Assembly (NCBI GenBank): GCA_964023205.1 | Contig: OZ026838.1 | Span: 29,911,843 to 29,975,842, forward strand | Reading direction: 5' to 3' | Source of the DNA: Lutraria lutraria | Taxonomy: Eukaryota > Mollusca > Bivalvia > Venerida > Mactridae | Length of the DNA: 64,000 nucleotides | Shown here: one piece after another, positions 25,265 to 36,189 of the stretch | Layout: each line of letters starts with the position of its first letter | How positions within the stretch are numbered: the first letter of the stretch is position 1 | The notes under the pieces: model-generated | What the model saw: only the letters and a program-made list of their open reading frames with translations | What the model was told of the DNA's origin: nothing | Databases searched by the model: none | Made by a program: the position numbers and the translations under genes

Positions 25265-25633
25265 GGTGTAACTTCTGAAATCCGGACACACCTGAGACCA
25301 GCAAAATGTCCGGTTAGGGACATCATTGTTTATGCATAATACATTGTGTTGGTATGCGCCTGCCCCAGAATTTCATAGACAACTGTTACTCGTGATCTAT
25401 CCTATACTGAGAGGGAAAGTGGCATTTTGCTTCGAGGTTAACAATCGCGGGATAGCTTAAGGTTGACACTTTCTGCACTGTCCGCATTTTGAACGTCAAA
25501 TGGCACTTACATAAAACAAATTTTATGAAAATATCGTCCAGGATTTAGAATTTCCGATTGAAATAGAGGTAGAAATTTCAGGACTTAGGAAGTCGTTCAT
25601 ATTTCAGAGGGTCCGGATTTTAGAAGTAACACT
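25265..25633. mobile_element. Pogo/Tc1-like MITE, copy 2
   Basis: Paralogue of 16203-16558. The left terminal repeat (25265-25286) is intact; the right one (25612-25633) has small changes. Confidence 0.65.
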
Positions 25634-25639
25634 GTAACT

Positions 25640-25741
25640 TACCTTTAAATGTTATCCTGAAGAAGCCAATGCGGCGAAACGTCGATTGATTAAATTAATC
25701 GTTTTTTAGTGTTTTTGTGTTTGATGATTTCTTATCTTTAC
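25640..25741 (+). mobile_element. Short insert with hammerhead-like core, unit A4 only
   Basis: About 100 bp between two ACTGTAA repeats, absent at the same place before A3. It holds CTGAAGA (25657-25663), a GCC/GGC stem with a 5-nt loop, then GAAAC (25676-25680), followed by the inverted repeat CGATTGATT/AATTAATCG. This resembles the hammerhead core CUGANGA-stem II-GAAAC, but one extra A sits between CUGANGA and the stem. It may be the end of a Penelope-like element or retrozyme; activity is doubtful. Confidence 0.4.
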
Positions 25742-26412
25742 TGATTACTGTAATACCTTTAAATTACATTTAAAAGTCGTCGTGTTGAATTATATTTGGT
25801 CATTAACAAATATTGCAATTACGTTTTAATGCTAATTAATGTCTTTTCTGCTTGAAATATTCCTCGTCATAATGTCTTTAATCACTGTAATTTATCACAA
25901 TTTCCCGTTAAAAAAGTATACGTGTCTTGAATAAACCTATAAATGACCATTTATAGACTTAAATGCCAATAAACTTAATATGTATTTGTTAAAATGCTCA
26001 AAATTACCGATGGTTGTGTAAAACACAGGCGTAGAAGCATTGAACAGCAAAACAACTTAACATCCCCTAACACTGTGTTGTATTCCAATTCCATTGGTTT
26101 CTATAGGTTCATCTTAGTAGTTGTGAAGGCACAAATATACAGCCACGTTAAAAAAATAAATATTAGAACAAATACACGTGTATATTTCTTTGGGTGTTCA
26201 TTTTACGAAAGTTAATTGGGACGAGTGGTTTCCTGTCATCCATAACGCATGTTGATGAAATGCGCAATAAATGAAAAGAAACAAACAATGTTTTTATATT
26301 GCTTAGTCATATAAAAACCTTTAAATGAAAGAATGGAAAATATGCGAAGTTTCGAAAAAAAACATTAATTTCGAGCGTTTCATTTCTATCAACCTTTACA
26401 AACATCTGAACA

Positions 26413-26617
26413 TGTGTTACCCCACCAAAAATTTGAAGACCGCTACGCCCTTTCGCACATTGTCTCACGTTTGAAACCCATTAACAGTAATTCGTTACAA
26501 AAGCAGTAACCAATTTAGTATATGTTTAATATACTTGACCAGAAACTGAAAGAGTATATAAGACCATCAAAAAACATGGTGCAATCAGACTTGTTAAAGC
26601 TCAAGACTCTAAATCAA
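26413..26617 (+). promoter_or_regulatory. Promoter and leader exon of gene A4
   Basis: CCAAT at 26510-26514, inverted repeat AGTATA (26517-26522) / TATACT (26530-26535), TATATAAG at 26555-26562, probable start near 26587. Exon 1 ends at 26617 (ATCAA instead of the AACAA of the other copies) before GTAAGTG. Confidence 0.75.
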
Positions 26618-28397
26618 GTAAGTGCTTATACATTTACTACATGGTCGATTTCTGAATGTCCCATAAAACAATTGACTTAACTTTTTTTGTAAAAGTTGAA
26701 ATATCACAATTGTTATGATTGTATTTTTTAGATATTAGGAGATCCTAACTCTTTTTTTTCTGATGTACATGTATTTGCTTATGTTAAAAGTATTACCCAA
26801 TTGTCTTTTTTTCTTTAATAGTTACCTCAGATACTATTATTTATTTTACAACAATTTAAAGAATGGTTTTCCCTGATGAATAATAGAAAAATATATGTTC
26901 CGTTAGATACTGTATGGTGACATATATTCTTCTTTTCAAATTATATTGACATTGTGCAACTGCATTTTTTTAATTGATGTTCTTTTGTATTTGATCTTGA
27001 AAAATGGGCTACTCATGTAGACTTCAATGCAAGTTTAAAGGAAAAATAATTCAAAGGAATGTTATTGTTTTTTAAAAATCTCATGGTAAATGATTTTTAT
27101 CGTTGAAACCTAAAATTATTACAAACAATTACAAAATCTGTCCGACCTATTTTGAAGTAATTACTTTGAGAATTAGGATCCTACTACCTTTATCGCCAAT
27201 GAGTACGAACTAGAATTTCTGTACCACGAGAACAATAAATATACACCTTAAACATTGCATCAGAAGATTTCTTATACAATGTAAGGATAATTTCAAAGGG
27301 AGTATGACTGTATAAAAATCAAATTTCTGGACGTACCCATGTGAGTTGAACTTTATGCCAGAAGTTGCAAGTTTTGTTTATTTAATTGAAAAGGTCTCTG
27401 TTTAATATGGAAATTGAAACTGGTCAAGGATTTTATCTTATTTCATTCATCATCATTCAATGAAGTGCAGTACATATCAATTTCATTCTATTACTAATTT
27501 GTGTTAGTCACCAAAACGTTTGATTATTATACTTTTATATAAACTTCTGAAATATCGTTTGCATATAAAATTATACATTTGTATTATTCACCATTCCTCA
27601 GTTCAAATCTTTAAAACCAAAACATATAATTCATAATATTATTTTGGCACAGCTATTCTTAAACAGCCCTATTATCAGTTGAAAGAAACTATGTTAGGTC
27701 AAAATCAGTTTTATAGTTGGAGTAATTTAGTATGACGTCAGCTCGCGCACCACCTCATTAGAGAGCCCAACGTGATTTTAAATGAAGTACGTTTTATTTG
27801 TATTTTTAATACATTAATATCTGTATTGTATTGCGATTCTTTAGTAATGACATAATATATATTTCTCTATTTACGACTTGATAATATTTATCAAATTACA
27901 TGGTAACATCTTTATGAGGGATGTAGAAAACGTATTATTTTGGTCCACTTCAAACTTCATGGCGAGTAACGGCCTAAAGGAGTTGAGTTAAATAGGCCTG
28001 TCGTACTATAGGAAGCATGTAATTGAACTATACAAAGTCACGGATTAAACTGTTTTAAACATGGTAACTACTTCACAGGCTCATTAAATACATCATTACA
28101 TAATGCTTTTGTCGACGTACCCATTATGATAGTTGCATTCAGGTTGGTAGCTTGATTTGAAGCCACATTTTTTTAAAAAAAGCCTGCTAGATTTCGTTAC
28201 ATTGTACTATAGATGTAATTTGTATGGTTAAATTTCTTATAATCCGTAAAAAGGCATACCGTAGAAATTGATCTATTCATAATGTTGTGAGGCATATTGC
28301 CTTTTTAAAAATATTAGCGCAAATGCCTGCAGTCTGCGGAATCATAATACGTTGAGTTATATGTATTGGATCAGTTTTGTGTTTATCTTATTTTTAG
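26618..28397 (+). other. Intron 1 of gene A4
   Basis: The longest array A intron (1.78 kb). It shares the TA-flanked element with A3 (26735-27185). Its 3' half (about 27840-28330) has drifted from the others, but the last 50 bp before the acceptor are again conserved. Confidence 0.7.
26735..27185. mobile_element. TA-flanked non-autonomous DNA element in intron A4
   Basis: Counterpart of 17545-17993 at the same intron position, with the left end TTAGGAGATCCTAACTC and a right end decayed to TTAGGATCCTAC. Its sharing marks A3 and A4 as sister units. Confidence 0.65.
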
Positions 28398-28399
28398 CC

Positions 28400-28780
28400 A
28401 TGAGGATTCTTTTCGTTCTCGCCCTTGTGGTAGCTTCGTGCGCTGCATACGGATGGCGTGGTTACGGTGGATGGGGAGGTTATGGCGGTTATCGTGGCGG
28501 ATACGGCGGTTGGGGTGGCTACGGAGGCTGGGGATGGAAGAGACCTTGTAAATGGTGTAAATGGGGAGGTTATGGAGGATATGGAGGCGGATGGGGAGGA
28601 TATGGTGGCTACGGAGGTGGATATGGCGGATACGGAGGCGGATATGGCGGTTATGGAGGCGGCTGGGGCGGATATGGTGGTTACGGAGGTGGCTGGGGAG
28701 GATACGGAGGCGGATATGGTGGCTATGGTGGATACGGTGGAGGTTGGGGTGGTTACGGAGGCTGGGGAAAGAAGGGCTAA
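28400..28780 (+). CDS. Secreted Gly/Tyr/Trp-rich shell-matrix-like protein, array A copy 4
   Basis: 126 residues, the shortest copy. It keeps the signal peptide, the KRPCKWCKWGG island and the WGKKG end, but lacks seven residues of GGGW/GGY repeat near the C-terminus. This is a change in repeat number expected from slippage or unequal exchange in a repetitive exon. The acceptor ends at 28397. The downstream polyadenylation-like AGTAAA of copies 1 to 3 reads ACTAAA here. No break in the frame, so it should be functional. Confidence 0.85.
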   Translation: MRILFVLALVVASCAAYGWRGYGGWGGYGGYRGGYGGWGGYGGWGWKRPCKWCKWGGYGGYGGGWGGYGGYGGGYGGYGGGYGGYGGGWGGYGGYGGGWGGYGGGYGGYGGYGGGWGGYGGWGKKG

Positions 28781-31650
28781 GCCAATATTCCTCGATTTTC
28801 TACCCTGACGAACGTCTTCTACATACCTGGACTAATGAACTCTAAAGACTTTTATAAAATGTTTCCTATGTGTCCGTGCACTCTTTGTGACTAAACAAGT
28901 TTGCATTCGAAATACTTTTTGTTTTATCTGTTCGTACCAATAATATACTTCAGGTAGAGAAAGTTACTAAAAGGTGATCGTTAAGATCGTCCTAAAACAT
29001 ACAAATGATGTAATATACAGATAAAATCGTGTAGTAGTAACGGGTACAAACACACAGAGGAACAAACTGACCTATCAAACAGCAATACATTCATACACGC
29101 ATACGTAAATAAATTGCGAGAATGTAACATAACTTCTACCAGTATTCTTATTATGGATAATGGTATGTTTAGGGTTTAACCAGTCCAATCTCAATGTGAC
29201 CTATAACTGAAACTATAGTAAAGTATCATTATAGATAAACAACTCATGAGTAGTCACAACAGAGACCCTCAGCTGACAATAGGTCCAAAAACAAACAATA
29301 GGATATAACATATTTTTTTTTTTTTTTTCATATTTTTATAATCTATTCATGATACAGTTACCTGTGGATATAACACTTAATATATACGCAAACAGGGGAT
29401 AGTAAAATTGTTTAGGTAAAAAACGCTAGTAGTTAAGACAGTGACAGACGATTATTCTGCGTACATGACTTGTTTCTTTAATAAACTTGCGTCCACTTGC
29501 CGTAACCTTGTGTCCAGGTACGCTGCGTCCCCGAGAACTACGCCAATGTCCACGAAACAGACTCCAGATAAAAGCACCCTTGCAGTAATGTAGAATAATA
29601 CATTAGTGTACATTAATAGTAAAACATTTAGTAACAACATGATGACATAACGCTGACTTGGTTGTATTTGTGCAACCCATAATAGATTTTAATAACATCG
29701 CCAACTCAGATTGTACAGAATTCATAATTAGTGATTATGAATGTTCCATTCATTGCATAACAAACTACATGAGAGTAGACAATAAGTGTCTCTGTGGTCG
29801 AGTACACATTGTCGCTGACTAGTAATCGCAAGTCCCTCACCACTGTGATATCGAATCCCATTAGCTTATTATGGATAATTGAAGAGTCTGGAAAATGTTA
29901 ATGGCAATGACAATAAACATACAAAATCAAACAAAAAATATTCTTCATAAAATGATCTCATCGATATTGTTCAGTTGATAAAGTTCAGTTGTGGTAAGTG
30001 TGGATATGACCAACAAAATTTCTGTATTATAGCATAGCATGTAACAATGTTACTGAAGCAAAAATATGCAATCAAACTTCAAGAACGCTAACCATACCGG
30101 AACAAAGTTCAGGTACTAGAAAATATCAGAGGTGGTAACATACATGACAACACATAAAATAGACTACGTGCGTGCTCAGACTCAGAATTGAGTATTTCAT
30201 GTCACATGACACGCCACACTGTTCGTTGCGTAAAATGTATGTTCATTGCATGTGGTTATATGTATTTGGCTAATAATTAATTATACACAAACATCATATT
30301 GTAGTTGTTTTGTTCCATTTGTTCTTAATTTGATAACGTATATATAAAAATACGATGGGATTCAAACTATATGTCCTGTGTTTTGTTTAAACTGAACCAA
30401 TTACGAACAAAGTACACAGAACGCTAAAGTCAAGGGCTTATATATATATATTATTGTGAACTATCAATAATAATATACATGTTTTCAGGACTGATTTAAC
30501 TGATTATGCAATCTCACCGCAAGTTTTGCACTTCCATCTTTCAGGGACTAAACATATTGTATGATTTATGGGAAATAAATTAACTTGACCTGTCAGTTTT
30601 TAAGACACATTTAAAAAATATGTTGATCAATTTGTGGTTTCAATAATTTATCTTCTTACATAATTATGATTTATGTTATATTTACGGACTTTTATATCAT
30701 GGAGACTTAATATCGTGTCTCTCGTCACAAATGGTATGTAAAAACCGATTGCAATGTTTTTGTGGCTGATTTCTTTTGAATTTGCTGTCATGTTTTATTC
30801 ATAGAACTTAAAATAATGCCATTATTAGGTCTTCTGTTTTAAACCAGAGATGTTAAGCTTTTACCATTTCCAATAGTTTTAAAAAAATTGTTTTTGGCTG
30901 GCGATAATTATATAACAGTCAAATTTTTTAGCCACAATATTCGTTCGTCGTTCAATCTTTTTAATGGGTTGTGAGCAGAATCTGGTCCTTCCTTTTCACG
31001 TGATATCGTTTATCAAAATTCGGTAACTATGTGACACTTCATCTTATTCATTGCAGAAATAGATCAAACACCGAGTGAACAAAACCTGCATACTAATGGC
31101 AAATCATGACATGGTTGCAAATGACATTTGAAATCCTGAAGATACAATGATTGCAAGACAATGAAATTACACTTGATACATAGAAAGTAAAGGAGACACA
31201 TGTTAGTTTAGTATCATCAATTTCTTCTTTACATTCAATAGATGATAAATCCTAACGCAAGTATTTAATGGGGGGTGGAACTAACCAACATACCTTTCTT
31301 TGCTAACGGGTCCAAGCAATTAACGCCCCAAACCTATGAATTACTTTACCAGAGTGGAATTAAATAATAAGATATAACTACTACACCAGTTCTGCTGTAA
31401 TGAGATCAGAGGCTTTGCAAACGAACATTAGTAATCATTATTCAAAATGATACTTAAATCAATGGTTTCATTAATATAAAATACTTTTGATATTATTTTT
31501 TGTATACAAATGATTATAACATTTTATAGATTGAATCCTTTTAATTAGTACAACAATATAAGACAAGCCTAGGAAGCATATAAATGTTTATGCTCCGCCA
31601 TCAATCACACTACAGATAAGTTATTCCTTAGCTAATTATTTAACAAAATG
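28781..31650. other. Downstream spacer of A4 and inter-array DNA
   Basis: Up to about 30250 it is a diverged version of the array A downstream spacer. A run of T lies near 29311-29328. From 30250 to 31650 it is unmatched AT-rich DNA with no gene recognised. Confidence 0.45.
29784..29868 (+). repeat. tRNA-like insertion
   Basis: About 90 bp absent from the paralogous spacer of A3, with GTGGTCGAGTACA like an A box and GATATCGAATCCC like a B box 60 bp later. Probably a SINE head or tRNA pseudogene; the cloverleaf is not convincing. Confidence 0.4.
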
Positions 31651-32442
31651 CATATCACCTAAGATGTAAAAAAAATGCCTGAAAGTCGGTCCGTCAGTTA
31701 CCTTGGTGCACTCTATTTAACAAGTAAGTTTTGTTGTATTTTCTTATTCTGTGTTTGTTATTTTCTACCCTTTTTGTATTTGTCGGGATGGTTTATTGGT
31801 CCATTCAATCGAAAAGATTTTGTACGTTTGTTTAATGTTGTTTTATTACGCATCAACAACTAATGATCATGTAACGTATATTTAAATAAAGGAGTAAGAA
31901 ACAATAATAACCCATACGAAAAGGATATTTATGTTAATAAGAAATGAGGGGCAACTGATGTGAATTGTTAAATGTGACTTGTAGTTTGTACACGACTAGA
32001 ATAGTCTATATATACAGTTGTAAGAAGCCACTTATATATTTCAGCCATGCAGACACTATTAATCCTCTCCCTCGTCGTGACTTCTTCTCCGTATATGGCA
32101 ACGTATGTTTGGGTAAATACTCAGAGGTAGTGACTGGGGTAGTTGGGATTATGGTAGCATGATGGGCGGCAGTCGATCCTAGAGTGGATAGGACAGTGGT
32201 TTCCTGGGTGGTATGGTATGGGCGACTGGGGCAAAGATGGTGTTATGGGCGGCGGTCGTAGCTACATTGGATATGGCATAGGTGACATGGGCGGACGGAG
32301 TAAAGACGGTATGATCGGCGACGGCCGATATTACAGTGGTTATGGTAATGGAGATATGAGTAATAGTAAAGGTAGTTAAATGGGTGGCGTCTGGGGCCGT
32401 GGCCACGGACATCGATGGGGATATTACGGAAAAGATTATTAA
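31651..32442 (+). pseudogene. Relic Asp/Gly/Tyr-rich secreted protein gene, third family
   Basis: A degenerate TATA (CATATCAC at 31651-31658) is followed by an exon 1 alignable to that of array B and ending TTTAACAA at 31723 before GTAAGTT. A 321-bp intron ends TTTCAG, then CC and the ATG at 32047. The signal peptide MQTLLILSLVVTSS resembles those of both arrays. Then stops at 32128 and 32131 interrupt the frame. The next stretch reads DWGSWDYGSMMGG in another frame with stops, and from 32209 the original frame resumes with repeats of the type YGxGDxGxxKDGxxGxGRxY. A TAA at 32377 and a final TAA at 32440 follow. It is probably a dead shell-matrix paralogue. A 45- to 60-bp intron starting at 32113 could in principle bypass the stops, but the repeat-like coding of the skipped part argues against it. 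Confidence 0.75.
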
Positions 32443-34370
32443 ACTCCGTCTATTCAACTGAACATTATCGACATAATTTGCAGAATTGACATTCACATCA
32501 TTATTGTTGTTTATTTTGTCTTGCTATATAAAATATTTGAATTTCAAAATAATTATACTTGTTTTGATTGAATTTGTACGCTACAGTTTTACAATTCAAA
32601 TTTTCACCGTTGCTATCAGATCAATCTGATGTTGCACGAGATAAGTAGTTTAAGTATACAGTACACGTGTAAAATATCCTTCTACAATAATGCTTTACAA
32701 CAATTCTCCGAAATATTTCTGGATTAACATAAAAAACTACGTTGAAGGGTAATTTCTCAAAGTCTTAAAGTCAAATTGGCTAACGAAGGGTAAAGTGTTC
32801 TTGATACATTCAACGAACGTGTACACGTGAAGGTCCTGAATACAAACGAAGCAAATGGATATAAATCAGTAATTGCGAATAACTTATATCACTATCGAAT
32901 AGCAACACTTGTCAGTATGAAAATACGACTAAAGTAACAAAGTTCGAAACATGATTAATGGCGTAAATGACTCATATATGTAAAAATATTCATTATCTGT
33001 CAAATGAATCCTTCATCTAAATGAATACTATAGTATGTTGTTTTGTGAATGATGAATAAAGAATGGTTGTTTTACTTGAATCATAAGAAGAAGGTCACAG
33101 AAAATAAAATCGTTCACTTTTTCAGATAAACGAATTCATGTATATAGAAAAAAGAGTGCCATTCCTACACTCCTTTAGAAATGTTCCGGTAATAATCACT
33201 TCAGTTTGCGATGCCGGATGATTTTATTTATATCATTACTGCCATTTTCTTTTAATTCATACATTACATGTGATAAGATAAGTATAAAGATAAAAGCATG
33301 CAGCATTAATATATTTTTTCTGCATTTTTTTTTATCTTTTATTGATAAATATAGACGAGAAAATAATTTCTACAAAAAATCTCATATTCCCATATTACCA
33401 TCTCCAAAACTTTTATAAGATATTGGCGCAAAAATAAATTCCCCGGGGGACACAGCTTTGAAACGGTCAATAGCCAAGCTATTGAGGGATTTTGTTTATC
33501 GGTTAACACTCATCGTCAGGGAAAGCAAAATAATACTTGACATGACAGCACTATCAATATAGGTATATTACACGTTGATTGTTCTAGTCTTTTCGAAGTC
33601 ATAGGTCAACAAAATTAACGTTCACAGCTGATGATGTGCCATCAATATGACAGCCTACGCATACGTAAGTATTATAAATGTTAGTAACCATGCATAATTA
33701 TTATAAACTTAACATTGATTGTAACATGTGACCTCAGACCACACAAACGTTCCACTTATCGATGTAACGAAACTTTTGCCGCTGACATATTCACGCTGTA
33801 TAATTGATCCGGAACGGTTACTGGCCTCGATGTCACCACAACATGAATATTTCCTCAACGGATACAGATGAGATGAGAGGTGTCGTTATATCTTTAAGTT
33901 TTAAACGACTGGTGTGAACGATCCTATCATTTTATGCCAACAACGTTATCTTGCTGTCTATTGACAAAACGTGACTAAACTTCATAAATAAAACATGTAC
34001 ATGATAACACAACAGTTTTCATATATTCATATGGTAAGAATTTTTTTTAATATTCTAACTAGTATCATATCGCTGGTGAACAAGTCGGTATAACCAGTAG
34101 CATTCCGCAGTCTGTATTATTTTTTATTTCATGTGTTATTTCATTTTAATATCAAACAGATAAATATAAACACGAAATGATTACAATACACAACTGCATT
34201 TTCTTGTTAGTGAACCCGAAATAGAAAATTATATCAATCCAAAACGAAAGACAATTCAAATGAGGAGGTTTCATGTACAATGTTCATCCTCCATCGTCAT
34301 GTCTAAATAGAAGTAGTCAATATCGCAATAGTGGGATACTCTCTTCAGCCAAAACCACACAAGTCCAGTA
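32443..34370. other. Inter-array spacer
   Basis: AT-rich DNA without match to either array. No exon, transposase or clear repeat recognised. Short open frames, such as 33206-33418, have no support. Confidence 0.4.
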
Positions 34371-34379
34371 TATATAAGG
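34371..34379 (+). promoter_or_regulatory. Orphan TATA box
   Basis: TATATAAGG at the same spelling as array B promoters (TATATAAGGA), followed by a run resembling a leader but no GTAAGT donor and no coding exon before promoter B1. It could be the remnant of another family member or chance. Confidence 0.3.
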
Positions 34380-34478
34380 ACGACAACCAAAGTTGAACAG
34401 ATATCCAAGCTGTAAAACATTTTTCTTTTTTTTTTCTAAAAAATATATATCCATCGAAATCTGAGTTTACGGGTAGCC

Positions 34479-34547
34479 CGTCCGGTTAGTTCAGCGGTTA
34501 AAGCGTTGGTCTACTGGTCAAGATGTTGTGTATTCGGTCCCCGGACG
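34479..34547 (+). repeat. tRNA-like sequence, probable SINE head
   Basis: A 69-nt stretch with perfectly pairing ends CGTCCGG (34479-34485) and CCGGACG (34541-34547), a D-arm/A-box-like TTAGTTCAGCGG, and a B-box position decayed to TATTCGGTCCCC. Not a functional tRNA; about 100 bp of body follow. Confidence 0.5.
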
Positions 34548-34670
34548 AGGCTCATACTGTCTGTAACAAATTTGACAGAAGATATTACATCCTATGCTAA
34601 TTTGTCGTCCACCTCTCGAGTAAGCTCCTTATTATATCGCTTAATACAAATTCGTCAATTGAAAGGCTAG

Positions 34671-34917
34671 AAAATAGCCATGATTACGGTTACTTGCTAT
34701 AAAGCAATAAATATGTTTTTGATAACTTGATTAAAATAGCTATGTTTATGGTAACTTGTAAGAAAGTAGCCATGTTAACGGCAACTTGATAAAGTTAGTC
34801 ATGTTTTTGGTAACTTGTAAGAAAATAGCCTTGTTTACGGTAACTTGATAAATATAGCAATGTTCACGGTAACTTGTAAGAAAATAGTTATGTTTACCGT
34901 AATTTGATAAAATAGCG
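34671..34917 (+). repeat. Minisatellite, about 30-bp period
   Basis: About eight imperfect copies of a unit close to tagccatgtttacggtaac plus ttgataaa or ttgtaagaaaa. The two endings alternate, so the higher-order period is near 60 bp. Shorter arrays of the same unit lie at 39651-39775 and 49543-49590. Confidence 0.7.
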
Positions 34918-35309
34918 ACTACTTTTCTGCCACAAACTTATCAGAATAACGATCTAGTATGTATAAACGAAAACGATTTGAATACAAAATGGAAAGAAAT
35001 CTATTTCTATATCTAATGATATTGATACTTTTATATATGTAAAACGCGTATGTTGGAAAAGAACTCTCAGTATTAAAAACGTGCAAAGAATGTTTTAACA
35101 ATTTATCAAAATGTGTTAAATCATTATTCTAACAATAACTCATTTTGACTATTTGGTAGGCCATTAAAGAGGAGGGGAATACTGAGATATGTCACCATAT
35201 AATAGATTGATCTGTTTTTAACACATTACTAGAAAGTTGTAGGGCTATGGCATCGTACTGTAAGCGTATAGGAAAACATCAAAGCACATATAATACACAT
35301 TTACACTTA

Positions 35310-35469
35310 CTATGTCTTTATAATCAATCTTAATACTGCTGATGAATAGCTTCATTTTATTGTCATGGTCATAATCAATCAAGTTTGTCATGTAAGGTGT
35401 ATATAAGGATCCCGATGTAAGCCAGTGTCAGTCAGCAGCCTTGCCTAATCACAAGACTCCTCTCAACAA
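35310..35469 (+). promoter_or_regulatory. Promoter and leader exon of gene B1
   Basis: Two TAATCAATC motifs at 35321-35329 and 35372-35380, the second starting exactly 28 bp upstream of TATATAAG (35400-35407). Probable start near 35430 in GTCAGTCAGCAG. Exon 1 ends CAACAA at 35469 before GTAAGTT. The same layout occurs at B2 and B3. Confidence 0.75.
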
Positions 35470-36187
35470 GTAAGTTATATTCATGTTTTAAATGTTACTA
35501 TTTTTCTAATGCTATTTTTAAAGACACTGCTCACTTGTTTCTTTCAATGTTTTACACACATGTAATTTTACACGGTTTTAGTTTTAATTGAACAAGTGAC
35601 AATGGATATGAGGAAGTATTTTACAACTCGTTTTCTTTCAATAAAAATATTTTTACGTTTACCGTTTATTTGCTATTAAAAAAAGTATATCGTTGTTTTC
35701 TGTAAAAATATATCCGTGACTTGTTAACTACATGTATCAACATTGAAATTTCTTTGAGAATGAAATAAGCGTTTGGTCGTTATTGAATGTATTGTCATAT
35801 TGGTTCAGTATTGCGTGCGCCTGAATTATACAGACGATTATCCAATGTAACGAGTTTAATTTTTTATAAGATCGCAATTTATTTTTCCATAATAAATATG
35901 TTCAGGTATGAAATCACTGAAAAATATATTTATTCTCTACTTCGTTCGAACACTACCTGCTGATAATATAATTGTTGTTACTTAGTCTTCGGATGAGACA
36001 AAATTGCTTTCTGTATAAAGCTTAAAATAATGTTTCAGATTTATTGAATTTTTTTAGCATTCCTCTTGTTTTTGGAATGGATACTTAGGCTACGAATGTA
36101 ACAAACAATTTTTATTTTAAAACCGATGTAACGGATAAACCGTAATAGCACTATAAATATTTGCAAATGGCAATTTTCTACTTTCAG
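35470..36187 (+). other. Intron 1 of gene B1
   Basis: 718 bp, donor GTAAGTT, acceptor CTACTTTCAG. Well conserved with the B2 intron; no insertion. Confidence 0.7.
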
Positions 36188-36189
36188 TC

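Larger units (their letters stand above)
23790..26412. other. Upstream spacer of A4, paralogue of 14968-17218
   Basis: The same segment as before A3, with two additional insertions: a partial hAT-like element (24904-25186) and a short hammerhead-motif insert (about 25640-25741). The last 640 bp are the conserved array A 5' flank. Confidence 0.6.

Noticed and set aside
32113..32172. A 45- to 60-bp intron that would rescue the third-family gene
   Set aside because: A GTAAAT donor and AG acceptors exist, but the skipped sequence itself reads as repeat-like protein in another frame, which fits frameshift decay better.
34479..34547. Functional tRNA gene
   Set aside because: The T-loop/B box is decayed and the anticodon arm does not fold; better explained as a SINE head.
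34671..34917. Tandem units considered as a CRISPR array
   Set aside because: Contiguous diverged repeats with no unique spacers, in a eukaryotic genome.
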